Part shown: piece by piece, positions 20,192-30,964 of the stretch | Layout: each line of letters opens with the position of its first letter | How positions within the stretch are numbered: position 1 is the stretch's first letter | DNA from: Mitosporidium daphniae | Lineage: Eukaryota; Microsporidia | Length of the DNA stretch: 45,931 nt | NCBI RefSeq assembly: GCF_000760515.2 | Contig: NW_013546534.1 | Span: 1-45,931, forward strand | Reading direction: 5' to 3' | The notes under the pieces: generated by a model | Seen by the model: the letters and a program-made list of their open reading frames with translations, nothing else | Database searches by the model: none | What the model was told of the DNA's origin: nothing | Program-made: the position numbers and the translations under genes

Positions 20192-23100
20192 ATGAAGGCA
20201 TCCCGCCAAAATCAGGCATCAAACCCTGGCTTTGAGATGCATGCTTGCACAAGTGCCGAAAGCTCTTCTGGACAAGCGCAGCCGGCCTTCAACCATTTCC
20301 CGGTTATTCAGTCGATGACGCTTGTCAATTTCATGTGCCACGAACACTTGAAGGTGGAGTTTGGACCGCACATTAACTTCATCGTCGGCCAAAACGGTTC
20401 CGGTAAAAGTGCAATTCTGGCAGCATTAATGGTATCTCTTGGATCCACGGCAAGCAAGACACAGAGGGGCCACAAAATCTCCTCTTTGATAAAGGAAGGC
20501 TCGAATTTCTTTTCCGTAGCGGTAACCCTCTTTAACGGAGGTTCTGAACGCTTTCAATGGGAAAAATTTGGAGATTCCATTACCGTTGAAAGGAAGGTAA
20601 CTCTGGATGGAAGTTCAACCTATCGATTGAGAAATAGCACTGGATCTTCTGTTGGCGGCGACAAACCCCGCGAAGTTATTAGGGAAATTATCTCGTTTTA
20701 CCGGCTTCAGATTGAAAACCCCCTGATTTTGCTTACGCAGGATATTGCCAAGCGATATCTTGCTACCTCCTCTGCAACTGAAAGATATCGTCTTGTGATG
20801 CAGGGGTCTCAGCTACAGCGGCTCTCTGAAGATTATGAACAGGCCGGAAATCTTGTGTCGCTGATGCGAAATCGGCTTTCCATTGCCTCGGACCGCATTG
20901 TCGATCAAACAACAAAAGTCGGGAAAATCCAATCGCAATTGGATGCAATTAAAGAAGCAAGGGAAATGCTGGCAAACCTCGAGGCTGCTCGTAGGGAATT
21001 CGTCTGGGCCCAAGTGTTTTCTTTGCAAGAATCGGCTCTCGAAGCTTGCGTGCAAGTTGACAATCTCAAAGTCAAGCTGCAAAACATAAATCAAGAAATT
21101 CAATCTCACACGGACTCGCTCGTAGATATGGTTTCTAAAGAAGAAGCCTCGAAGGCATCCACCGAGGAGATCCGGTCTACTGTGCTCCCGCCCTTGCGCC
21201 TAAAGGTAGCCCAAATAGAGTCTCAAGTTTTGATGATTTCCTCTCAGATTTCCAATTGCGAAACTGATGAGCGCGTTCTTTCTCAGGGTCGAATGCAACT
21301 TTTGGAATCAATTGACAAGGCGAATGCACATGTAGACCGTGAAGCCAATAATCCACATGCTACGATGGCCCCAGAAACAGGCGATCAAGTTGCCGATGCC
21401 CTACGGGAGCTTTCGACCTCGCTCGTTGAAAAGGAATCAAAGCTTCGTGAAATCGATTGCCAAAAGGCAAAGGCCGAAGAACAAGTTTCTTCAACAGAAT
21501 CTCAACTAGACGAAATCAAGGCCAACGAGGCTTGCCTTTGCTGCTCTCTGAAGCTAACAAGAGAGCAGTTGGAGGCCCTTGAAGCAAGAATTCCAGCTGC
21601 AAAGCTGGCCATTACCTCTGCCGAGCTTTCCATGGCCTCAAATGCACCCGCCATTGAAGGTCAACGATTGACGAGCTATGCAGAAATAGGCCTGATTTAT
21701 GGGCCCCAAATGCTTAAGCTTGTGCAACATCTGGACGCACTTCCGGAATCCAAGCCGGTCGGGCCTATTGGCCGCTTTGTGCATCTTAAAGAGGCATCCA
21801 TTTGGGCTACAGCCATGGATGCGCTTATTGGGCGGCATATGTCTTCCTTTGTGGTTTCTTCATATCCAGAAAGGGAAATTCTAAACAAGCTTCTGTCTCG
21901 CTTTGAGGTCCAAAATTCGCAAGTAATCCTGCTTCCGGAGACTCCTGAAACGTTTATGCAGTTTCCCGAAACGTCTGAAATATTAACCGCAAGAAAGGCT
22001 CTTGAAATTTCTTCTCCCATTGTCGAGAAAGCTCTTTGTACGCTTTCAAATATCCATCGAGTTCTTCTTTGCAAAGAGCGAACCGAGGCTGTGAAAATCC
22101 TGTCCTCAACGACGTCCCATAGGCTCTTTGATTATGCCTTTTTAGCAACAGGCCAAAAGATAAGCTTATCTGGCGCAGCACAGACGTTCTTTTCTTTCGG
22201 GTCCAAAGATAGGCCATCAAGATGGTTCGGCACTTGCGGTCTATCGGAGTCGCACAGCACTGGATCGGTTGCCATTGCGAACGCTAAAGTTGATTTGGAG
22301 GCCATGCATAGGTCCATTTCAGCAAAACGCTCCTTAATGTCAAGCCTTTCTCAGCAACTAGCGCAGAAAGAACAGATCGGGAATGAGCTTTCCACGGAGC
22401 TTTCAGGCCTCAACAGCCGTGTCAAAGAGATTTCGTTCCAGCGGAGCTCTTTGGTTGCCGAAATCAGACAGATGGCCCGGGAAAAGGCCAGTCTAGAGGA
22501 AGAGCTTTCCATTCTAAAGAGGGCCAACGATCCGGCGGCCATTTCGGCCTCTCAACAAGACGTGCAAAGTGCTAAAGATGCTGCGTTGAGACGTGTTGCC
22601 ATCATTGATGCACAGCTGAACGATCTTTCCTGCAAAAGGTCGCAGCTCCAGGAGCGACACTTAATGCTTACTCAGCAGTTGTCAGAGTCACAATGCTCAA
22701 TTAAAAGTTCCGAGGCGGCTCTTCGAATCGAAACAGACAATATGTCGTCCTTGGTGGCGGGGATCAGGGATGTGAAGGCCAGCCTTGAAGGGAAGCGGAT
22801 TCAGCTGGTGCATTTAGAAGGCCAGCTTCCTGTTTTGCATAAAAGCTTTCACTCTCTCACTGAGGAGCATACTGATGCTTATGGTAAAGCAATTGAGCAT
22901 TGGCCGCCAGCTCCGCTTGCCTCTGAGGTCAGGCCGCTGGACGATATTCAGAGGCATCTTCGTAGCTTGGAGCAGCAGCTTGAGGCTCAGCGAAAAGCAC
23001 ATTCTTCGCATGCAGCCAACCTTCAAGAGGATTCCGACCGTCTGCTTATGGAGCTTCGAATGGCCTCTCTTTCGCTCGGATGTTGGACTCAAGATGCGTC

Positions 23101-23716
23101 TTCTTTTGGCGAGCTGATTCAAGCTTTAGATAAATCGCTGAACGACCGACATTCGCGCTGGCTTGCATTCAGAGACATAATCTTCAAGCGAGCTGATCTT
23201 CACTTTCGGATGTTTGTTAGTGCTCGCGGCTTTTATGGACGCCTTCTTTTCGATCACGAGGCTGAAAAATTGGACATTTGCATTGTCAGGCCGTCTGACA
23301 TGTCTCAGCAAGCCCATCCACCTGCCACGACATCTTCCAGCGTGCCAAAAAGAGCATCGAATCGGACACAAGTTGCAGCGGATGTTCAAAATAAGCCACA
23401 GTTATCTCCCTCTGCCTCATCGACCGACTTGAAGGGGCTGTCTGGTGGCGAAAAAAGCCTTGTCACTTCGTGCCTTTTATTGGCTCTATGGGAGTGTGTT
23501 GAGAGCCCATTGCGATGTTTGGATGAATTCGATGTATTTATGGATGGCGTCAATAGAAAGACCATTTTAAAGATGCTCATTGAGTATGCCACCTCTACCA
23601 ATTCTATTCACTGCTCAAACCAATATATTTTCATCACGCCCCAGGCCCTGGACCTTCCAAGGCACTCAACAGATGTCAAGATCATTCGTCTGAGGGATCC
23701 ACAGAGAAGCGCGTGA
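20192..23716 (+). CDS. SMC6: SMC6, subunit of the Smc5-Smc6 complex
   Basis: One exon, 1174 residues, close to the usual length (about 1,090-1,150). Residues 41-80 contain MTLVNFMCHEHLKVEFG and the Walker A GQNGSGKS (67-74 region). A QIENPLILLTQDIAKRYL block is the Smc6 version of the NPxxxLxQD segment. Two long coiled coils flank a hinge at about 500-680. Near 1082 is the signature LSGGEKS and near 1108 the Walker B RCLDEFDVFMD, the wording found in Smc6 rather than Smc5. The complex resolves recombination intermediates. A second in-frame ATG at 20237 is an alternative start, since the first abuts the lipoate ligase start. Confidence 0.96.
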   Translation: MKASRQNQASNPGFEMHACTSAESSSGQAQPAFNHFPVIQSMTLVNFMCHEHLKVEFGPHINFIVGQNGSGKSAILAALMVSLGSTASKTQRGHKISSLIKEGSNFFSVAVTLFNGGSERFQWEKFGDSITVERKVTLDGSSTYRLRNSTGSSVGGDKPREVIREIISFYRLQIENPLILLTQDIAKRYLATSSATERYRLVMQGSQLQRLSEDYEQAGNLVSLMRNRLSIASDRIVDQTTKVGKIQSQLDAIKEAREMLANLEAARREFVWAQVFSLQESALEACVQVDNLKVKLQNINQEIQSHTDSLVDMVSKEEASKASTEEIRSTVLPPLRLKVAQIESQVLMISSQISNCETDERVLSQGRMQLLESIDKANAHVDREANNPHATMAPETGDQVADALRELSTSLVEKESKLREIDCQKAKAEEQVSSTESQLDEIKANEACLCCSLKLTREQLEALEARIPAAKLAITSAELSMASNAPAIEGQRLTSYAEIGLIYGPQMLKLVQHLDALPESKPVGPIGRFVHLKEASIWATAMDALIGRHMSSFVVSSYPEREILNKLLSRFEVQNSQVILLPETPETFMQFPETSEILTARKALEISSPIVEKALCTLSNIHRVLLCKERTEAVKILSSTTSHRLFDYAFLATGQKISLSGAAQTFFSFGSKDRPSRWFGTCGLSESHSTGSVAIANAKVDLEAMHRSISAKRSLMSSLSQQLAQKEQIGNELSTELSGLNSRVKEISFQRSSLVAEIRQMAREKASLEEELSILKRANDPAAISASQQDVQSAKDAALRRVAIIDAQLNDLSCKRSQLQERHLMLTQQLSESQCSIKSSEAALRIETDNMSSLVAGIRDVKASLEGKRIQLVHLEGQLPVLHKSFHSLTEEHTDAYGKAIEHWPPAPLASEVRPLDDIQRHLRSLEQQLEAQRKAHSSHAANLQEDSDRLLMELRMASLSLGCWTQDASSFGELIQALDKSLNDRHSRWLAFRDIIFKRADLHFRMFVSARGFYGRLLFDHEAEKLDICIVRPSDMSQQAHPPATTSSSVPKRASNRTQVAADVQNKPQLSPSASSTDLKGLSGGEKSLVTSCLLLALWECVESPLRCLDEFDVFMDGVNRKTILKMLIEYATSTNSIHCSNQYIFITPQALDLPRHSTDVKIIRLRDPQRSA

Positions 23717-23826
23717 TTTTTTCAGCGTTTCCATCATGTATGGGTTTGCAATCATTTCCGAAGCAGTGGGCTCGATGCCCATTGCTGTTCCGGTTGCGCC
23801 CTTCCCACATTGCCATCGGGCTTTCC

Positions 23827-23838
23827 CCCTAACCCTAA
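23827..23838. promoter_or_regulatory. two telomeric hexamers, CCCTAACCCTAA
   Basis: Two perfect tandem CCCTAA units lie 24 bases upstream of the ALDH ATG at 23863. This is the strongest telobox in the window. Whether it is a binding site for the TRF-like protein encoded downstream is inference. Confidence 0.45.
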
Positions 23839-23862
23839 TTTTTTCACAAGTTTATAAAGCAT

Positions 23863-25531
23863 ATGAAATTGATCAATTTTAGTGTCATGCGCTTGACTGG
23901 TAGTATTTCCACCATTTACCGCCGTTTCAGCTCGTCAGCATCGGCCATAAAAAAGGTTTTAAATGACCTGAATTTGCTTCCATATGGCTCTGGCTGCAAC
24001 CCGGGTCTCTTTGGCAACGGCGCCATCAGCGTGGCCTCCGGCGCCACTGTTGAATCTATCAATCCATGCGACTTGTCGCCAATTGGTACGTTCAAATGCG
24101 TAACTTTTTTATTTTTGATTCAAAATTATCTTTTAGGCTACCAAAGAAGATACCTTAGCAGCCATTGAAGGCGCTTTCCAGGCCAAAGATAAATGGGCAA
24201 GTGTCCCGGCGCCAGAGCGAGGCCAATTTCTGGCTGCCGCAAGGACAGAAATCTCTCGCCAAAAACAGGCATTGGGAGCTCTTGTGTCGGCAGAAGTTGG
24301 AAAGACATACCAGGAAGGCTTGGGCGAGATCCAAGAGATCATTGACATTTGCGACTACGCTATTGGCCTCTCACGCATGCTTCCGGGGAGCATATTTCCA
24401 TCTGAGCGACGAGGTCATGTTCTGTTAGAATCGTGGCGGCCTGCCGGATTGACCGGGGTTATTACTGCGTTTAATTTCCCAGCGGCCGTGTTTGGGTGGA
24501 ACGCCGCTCTGGCTTGGGTATGTGGAAACCCTGTGATCTGGAAGCCGGCCCTATCGACTTCGCTGACAGCAATTGCGCTGACTCGCCTGATTCAGGAAGT
24601 GCTCAAGAAAAACGAACTCCCCCCTGAAATATGTTCCCTGGTCGTTGGCAGTGGAATGGAAGTCGGATCTACCTTGGTCTCTTCCGATAAAGTTCCGTTG
24701 ATTTCATTCACTGGGTCAACTGGCGTAGGCCGATCCATCGGGTCTACAGTGGCCTCTCGATTTGGGCGTTCTATTTTGGAACTCGGCGGCAATAACGCTA
24801 TCATCGTGATGCCAGATGCCGATCTTGATTTGGCTTTGCGGTCGGTTCTTTTTGCCGCCGTCGGAACCACGGGACAAAGATGCACCAGTGCGCGAAGGCT
24901 TCTCATTCATTCGTCCATTTATGAAGAGTTTACAGCCCGGCTGGTGCAAGCTTACAAGAGCGTCAACATTGGAAGCCCCTTTGATCCGGATGTCCATTGT
25001 GGTCCTCTTCACACCAAAACGGCGCTTGAAAAGTATACGCAGATATTGGAAAAGGAAGTTCCCGCTCAAGGGGGCCGTGTTCTTGCTCAAGCTGGAAGTC
25101 TTCCGCAAATGAAGGGGTATTTTGCTAGGCCTGTGTTGGTTGGCGGACTGCCATCACACGCACCTTTGCTTCAGGAGGAGGCCTTTGTGCCGATCTTATA
25201 CCTTGTCCCGTTCGAGTCATTTGAAGAGGCCGTGGATATCAACAATGCGGTTCCGCAAGCACTTTCCAGCTCGATTTTTACAAAAAACTTGGAACATGTT
25301 ATGAAGTGGACATGTGACGCCTCCACCAAAGCAAGCTCAGAGTGCGGCATCGTCAATGTCAATGTGCCCACAAACGGAGCAGAAATTGGCGGCGCTTTTG
25401 GAGGAAACAAGGCGACCGGCTGGGGAAGAGAGTCTGGAAGCACCTCCTGGCAGCAGTACATGACTCGACACACTTGCACCATCAACTATTCCAGGGACCT
25501 GCCCCTTGCGCAGGGCATCAAGTTCGGATAG
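23863..25531 (+). CDS. aldehyde dehydrogenase 7 family (antiquitin, ALDH7A1)
   Basis: Exons 23863-24099 and 24137-25531 over a 37-base intron give 543 residues. Two donors compete; the one at 24100 (GTAACT) aligns NPCDLSPIGTFKCATKED without a gap, the GTACG at 24086 does not keep frame. Catalytic Glu lies in LELGGNNA (about 293) and catalytic Cys in GTTGQRCTSARR (about 327). The C-terminus IVNVNVPTNGAEIGGAFGG and TINYSRDLPLAQGIKF is diagnostic for ALDH7. The enzyme oxidises alpha-aminoadipic semialdehyde and other aldehydes. A basic, Ser-rich N-terminus suggests a mitochondrial form; a second ATG at 23887 is an equally good start. Confidence 0.94.
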
Positions 25532-25544
25532 TATCGGCCAGCTT

Positions 25545-25552
25545 AACCCTAA
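25545..25552. promoter_or_regulatory. telobox-like AACCCTAA
   Basis: An exact copy lies 14 bases after the ALDH stop and about 145 bases upstream of the U5 snRNA. Role inferred only. Confidence 0.35.
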
Positions 25553-25614
25553 CGCCAACTAAACTTGTCTAATTTGGACTTTGGCCGCCAATGCCATCGT
25601 TTTGTCAAGCGGAC

Positions 25615-25628
25615 AAAATTTAAATTTT
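25615..25628 (+). promoter_or_regulatory. AAAATTTAAATTTT palindrome upstream of U5
   Basis: A perfect 14-base AT palindrome lies about 62 bases before the inferred 5' end of the U5 RNA, where a snRNA promoter element would be expected. It is the cleanest copy of the motif found near protein-gene starts. Confidence 0.45.
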
Positions 25629-25689
25629 ACCGTCCCACAAGTGTAAATTTTCACAAAGCTGTATAAGAAAAAGGACTTTTTCTCAAAGT

Positions 25690-25808
25690 CACCCGGCATG
25701 GCGTCAATACAGAACGAATAAATCTTTCGCCTTTTACTAAAGATTTCCGTGTATTGTCGCACTATATTGCCATTGCCAATTTTTTCCACCCTATACAGTA
25801 GGGTTCTC
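25690..25808 (+). ncRNA. U5 spliceosomal snRNA
   Basis: The loop I hairpin is complete and canonical: AAATCTTT at 25720-25727 pairs perfectly with AAAGATTT at 25739-25746, enclosing the invariant 11-base loop CGCCTTTTACT at 25728-25738. Below it, CAATAC (25705-25710) pairs with GTATTG (25751-25756), and the strands further out can continue stem 1. An Sm site AATTTTTT lies at 25778-25785, followed by a 3' hairpin ACCCTA/TAGGGT (25788-25804) with loop TACAG. The order and spacing match U5. Loop I holds the exon ends during splicing. The ends are inferred from the usual length (about 116 nt); the 5' end is good to perhaps 10 bases. Confidence 0.94.
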
Positions 25809-26068
25809 ATACAACAATCGACTATAAAAGTTTGCGTTTAAGGAATTTTGTACATCGTCGTGTCGCAATGTGATGGTGGGGCCGTTAATCTGCCGGCCAG
25901 CCCTCTGATGTCCGGCGCTGTTAGTTTGTGCACTTTGTTGAGGCGCCGCCGGTCTGTTGGAATTACTTTTATTTGGTTAACCGATGCGTGTGTGGTGTAT
26001 GTTCCAATGCGGTCCTTTTGCTGCTGTTTATTAATTAAATGCTGTTTATTTGAGTATGGGCACACGAA
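25809..26068. other. intergenic region between U5 and RVB2
   Basis: 260 bases of mixed composition. A CTATAAAAG at about 25821-25829 looks like a TATA element, and the following 150 bases are GC-rich (GGCCGTTAATCTGCCGGCC can fold back), so a second small RNA is conceivable. I recognise none. ORFs on both strands lack an ATG start. Confidence 0.4.
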
Positions 26069-27703
<1,635 letters not shown>

Positions 27704-27966
27704 ATGGAATTGCAAAAATTTATTTTCAAATCAAATTATAAATTACGTGCCAAATTTAATTCTTATTCCAGTAGCCCCTTTTGCTCCCATTGGCCACATG
27801 AACGGTGGCGAAATGGACCAATGGTTCTGAAGAATATCTGAAATCCAGAGCGTTTTCGTGGGAATCTGAGCTTGCCTTTTTTCTTTTCCTTCGAGCCATT
27901 TATCAATTAATTTATTGATAAATATACCCATTGCTCATAAATAGGACCGAGCAGGATATAGGATAG

Positions 27967-29955
27967 ATGACAATCTCTCCCACAGCGAAAGAAAAGAAAC
28001 GAAGCACCACAGTTCCTAAACACACTAGGTCTTTGGTGAAGGAAAATACGAAAAGGGACTTCAAGGGCCCATCAATCGAAAAAGACCCCATCCCACCACT
28101 TCGGAAAGACTCATCATTTGCAAAAAATGGCTCTGCAAAAAAAGGGCCCGGTTCATCCGCCCCAGAGTTGCCATTCGGCTGCAATACAAGAGACACACCT
28201 ACTAAAAACGATGCACAGCAGGCGTCTGAGGCCATTCTAGTGCAAAAACTGATGTCGTTGCTCCGGAGCGACATTGGATCTGGCACCAGCGCCGCTTCCT
28301 CCATTGCATCGATGACTTCTGAATCGACAGAGGGGAGCCTGATAAGCCCTTCTTCTTCTGTCGGATCTAGGAGAAAAAACTGGTGGAGCCAGTCCCAGTC
28401 GTTGCCAGGATCTTCCAACTCGATGACAACGCTGATACCCTGCCCCCGTTCCGCGGGGGCCTCGCTCTGCTCATCCGGGTCAAGTTCACCAGAACAGCTA
28501 ATGAACCCGCTACTTGGACAGCTACCACTTTTCGGCTCTAGTGAGATGGTTCCACAGACCCCTGGAACAACAGTGCCGCTCTCGTTCGACGAAGCACTCA
28601 AAGCTATCCGTGAAAAGATGGCAACAGCCAGAAAAAAAAAGGGAGGAATCGATCCGCATGCACAGCTGGCCATCGTCAAGGGTATCATTCACTTGGCAGC
28701 GATGGCTGCAGAATGTACTGGCGCCCTTGTAGCAATGCCCATTGATGATGATGAAGATCATGACCAAAATTCTGATGTCCAAGAACCGTGTGGCGCCCAG
28801 GTTGACACCCAACCTAACGTTCGAAATAGCGCCATCAACTTTGGAAACTCGGAGGGCGAAGGGCGCCCTGTATCGACGCCTCCAGGTAGTGACTTGTTGC
28901 GAATAGACCTGACAGCTTCTGCTGAGGTACTCAGGGCTGAAGGCATGCACATGCTCAAACGGCTGGCATCAAGTGGAAATGGCAGGCATCCGCTTCCAGA
29001 GGCCCAATGCTTCTTGGCGCAGCTGCTAAGAGGCCATGGCGACCAGCGCCTGTGCATCAAGACAAACATGGACCGTGCCTTTTCTCTTTCGCTGCAGGCA
29101 TCTAAACATGGGCTTTCTGAAGCCATCTTTTGGACTGCACTCTCTTACGAGCGGGGCATGGGTGTTCGGAAAGACGCCGCCCGTGCAGTCACCTTTTATC
29201 GCAAGGCAGCCACACTTGGCCATGGGCGGGCCATGCACCGCCTCGCCATTATTTTACAGCATGGACAGCTTGGAATGGCTCAGGCGCCAAAGGAAGCCTT
29301 CACGTGGCTCAAGAGGGCAGCCTCAATAGGATCTATTCCGGGAGCCATCCACGACCTGGCGCTAATGTTTGAGCACGGAAATGGCAACAGCATCGCTATC
29401 CCCGACGATTCCTATGCTCTCGAGCTATTTAAAAAGGCCTCTGCAATGCGATATGCGCCCTCAATGGTAAAGCTGGGAACATGTTTTGAATACGGACGCC
29501 TTGGATGTCCGCTTGATCCTAGGAAGTCTATTGAATGGTATCGCAAAGCGGCCGAGCTGGGAGATCCCGCTGCTGAACTGGCGCTCTCAGGCTGGTACCT
29601 TACAGGCGCTAAAGAAGCCAGTGGCAGTGACGTCGAGGGAGATGGGGTGATCCTGCCGCAGTCGGACAAAGACGCCTATGCTTGGGCAAAACGTGCTGCT
29701 GAGCGTCGGGATCCCAGGGCCGAATATGCCCTCGGTCGGTACTGTGAGCTGGGCGTTGGTCTTGATGCACCAGCTCTACAAGAGGCGCTACATTGGTACA
29801 GTCGAGCGGCGCTGCAGGGCCACCGTAAGGCGAAAAGACGGAGAGCCGAGCTCAAAAAGAGCATCCGGTTCTCCTCCTCCGAGACTTTTTCTACGTCTTC
29901 AAGCTCTATCCGTTTTGTCAAATCGTTGCTATCTGGCGGGCGTTGGGGTTCGTGA
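27967..29955 (+). CDS. Sel1-repeat protein, Skt5/chitin synthase activator-like
   Basis: A single exon of 662 residues. Residues 1-320 are Ser, Pro and Lys-rich and disordered. Residues about 340-640 are seven Sel1/TPR-like repeats with the order and wording of Skt5 (Chs4): DAARAVTFYRKAATLGHGRAM, a repeat with PKEAFTWLKRAA, then APSMVKLGTCFEYGRLGCP, WYLTG, LPQSDKDAYAWAKRAAERRDP and EALHWYSRAALQGHRKA. Skt5 binds and activates chitin synthase III in yeast. The yeast protein ends in a CAAX farnesyl box; this one ends in WGS, so it is not prenylated there. It suggests the organism makes chitin, as spore walls of this lineage do. Confidence 0.85.
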   Translation: MTISPTAKEKKRSTTVPKHTRSLVKENTKRDFKGPSIEKDPIPPLRKDSSFAKNGSAKKGPGSSAPELPFGCNTRDTPTKNDAQQASEAILVQKLMSLLRSDIGSGTSAASSIASMTSESTEGSLISPSSSVGSRRKNWWSQSQSLPGSSNSMTTLIPCPRSAGASLCSSGSSSPEQLMNPLLGQLPLFGSSEMVPQTPGTTVPLSFDEALKAIREKMATARKKKGGIDPHAQLAIVKGIIHLAAMAAECTGALVAMPIDDDEDHDQNSDVQEPCGAQVDTQPNVRNSAINFGNSEGEGRPVSTPPGSDLLRIDLTASAEVLRAEGMHMLKRLASSGNGRHPLPEAQCFLAQLLRGHGDQRLCIKTNMDRAFSLSLQASKHGLSEAIFWTALSYERGMGVRKDAARAVTFYRKAATLGHGRAMHRLAIILQHGQLGMAQAPKEAFTWLKRAASIGSIPGAIHDLALMFEHGNGNSIAIPDDSYALELFKKASAMRYAPSMVKLGTCFEYGRLGCPLDPRKSIEWYRKAAELGDPAAELALSGWYLTGAKEASGSDVEGDGVILPQSDKDAYAWAKRAAERRDPRAEYALGRYCELGVGLDAPALQEALHWYSRAALQGHRKAKRRRAELKKSIRFSSSETFSTSSSSIRFVKSLLSGGRWGS

Positions 29956-30021
29956 CATGTGTTTTATTAATCAAATTAAATAAGAAAATTTATAACCAAA
30001 TCCGGATCCGGATCCTGGCCG

Positions 30022-30068
30022 TAACTTTAATTAAAACGCGGCAGCAACTTCAATTAAAACGCGGCAGC
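30022..30068. repeat. 22-base direct repeat, two copies
   Basis: Two adjacent copies of AACTT(T/C)AATTAAAACGCGGCAGC differ at one base. They lie 3' of the Skt5-like gene. Confidence 0.8.
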
Positions 30069-30111
30069 AATTGGCCAGTTTTGGTAAAATTACGACAAAG
30101 CGATAAGCGGC

Positions 30112-30175
30112 GGATCAATGGCGGGTCTTTAAGCATGCAAGTCAAAATCCGAATTCCTATCCTCGCCATTGATCC
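30112..30175. repeat. 12-base inverted repeat
   Basis: GGATCAATGGCG at 30112-30123 is the exact reverse complement of CGCCATTGATCC at 30164-30175, with 40 bases between. It could be the base of a structured RNA or a cruciform. Confidence 0.75.
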
Positions 30176-30239
30176 CAATTTATTCGAAAGGTGAATTTGA
30201 GGTTATCGGCCTGCCAGAAAATTGATCGTGCTCATCCAA

Positions 30240-30410
30240 AGTGAACTTACCGAATCCCGAAAAAATTGGCCATATTGAATGGCGAATTTTGCAAAAAATT
30301 GCTGGAGAAAGTTTCGAGCTAGCAAATCCCTTATTTGCCTCTCTTTCCAGCACCAATGTTTTTTAATCTTCACCGCTGTGTGGTGGTGAATTCTGGATCT
30401 ATACCCAAGA
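30240..30410. ncRNA. candidate structured RNA (unassigned)
   Basis: Three stacked inverted repeats lie within 170 bases: GCCAT/ATGGC near 30269-30283; a long hairpin from TGCTGGA (about 30300) to TCCAGCA (about 30352) enclosing GCAAAT/ATTTGC; and TTCACC/GGTGAA near 30368-30389. Runs resembling Sm sites (AATTTTTTG on the minus strand near 30295, AATGTTTTTT on plus near 30355) sit between hairpins, as in snRNAs. I cannot assign it to U1, U2, U4 or U6: the CTTACC at 30246 recalls the U1 5' end, but the following hairpin lacks the U1 loop. Strand and ends are unknown. Confidence 0.3.
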
Positions 30411-30964
30411 AAGACATGTTGCTTATAAAAGAAATGCGGCACAATTTGTTTTTTTTCTAACCTATTCTTAAGATGCGGGGCTTCTGGGAGATGGTAAAGC
30501 AAAAAATCCTACAGGTTTTGCATTGGCTTTTTAACGCTCTAAAGCGAACTGCCCCATTTTAAGCGAAACTTTGGATCAGCATGGCCCCTTAATAGAACCA
30601 ATAACGAGGGTTCTCAACTGTCAATATCACCTTGCCTTGGGGTTTCCCCGTTACACAGTGCCAAACTAATTATCAAAAAAAACACATCGACTTACACAAG
30701 AGTTGCCGGGGATGTTGGGAGGAAAGGAAACTCCCTTAAATGGTAGCTACGAAGGCGCGAATAAGTCCCTGTTTCTTTGAAAAACTTGGCTTTAATCGAA
30801 TAAACTTATGGCCTTGCGACACATCGCTATCGATCCAAACAAAGAGCCTCGTTTGAATCAGAAAGACCCTTTGCAGGCGTGTGGATCGCGCACTGAACGA
30901 GTTTCAAGTGTATCTCGGCAAAGCCTTGGAATTGGCAATAATTTTTAACTTTTCAATTTATCCC

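Larger units (their letters stand above)
29956..30964. other. 1-kb gene-poor region with nested inverted repeats
   Basis: No ORF here has an ATG, promoter and family resemblance together; the 99-codon minus ORF at 30203-30502 starts with TTG. Visible structure includes a doubled GGATCCGGATCC at 30003-30014, a 22-base unit repeated twice (about 30022-30068) containing AATTAAAACGCGGCAGC, a 12-base inverted repeat (30112-30123 with 30164-30175), a group of hairpins at 30240-30410, and a GGGAG/CTCCC hairpin near 30717-30735. I find no tRNA boxes. One or more structured RNAs are possible. Confidence 0.5.

Noticed and set aside
24086-24136. GTACG donor at 24086 for the ALDH intron
   Set aside because: It breaks the frame; the donor at 24100 gives a gap-free alignment.
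25559-25810. 83-residue minus ORF
   Set aside because: It runs antisense through the U5 snRNA loop and Sm site; the RNA explains the sequence.
30240-30300. U1 snRNA 5' end at CTTACC (30246)
   Set aside because: The next hairpin has loop ATTGA, not the U1-70K loop, and no U1 stem order follows.
30203-30502. 99-codon minus ORF
   Set aside because: No ATG at its start, no recognisable family, and its sequence is explained by the hairpins there.
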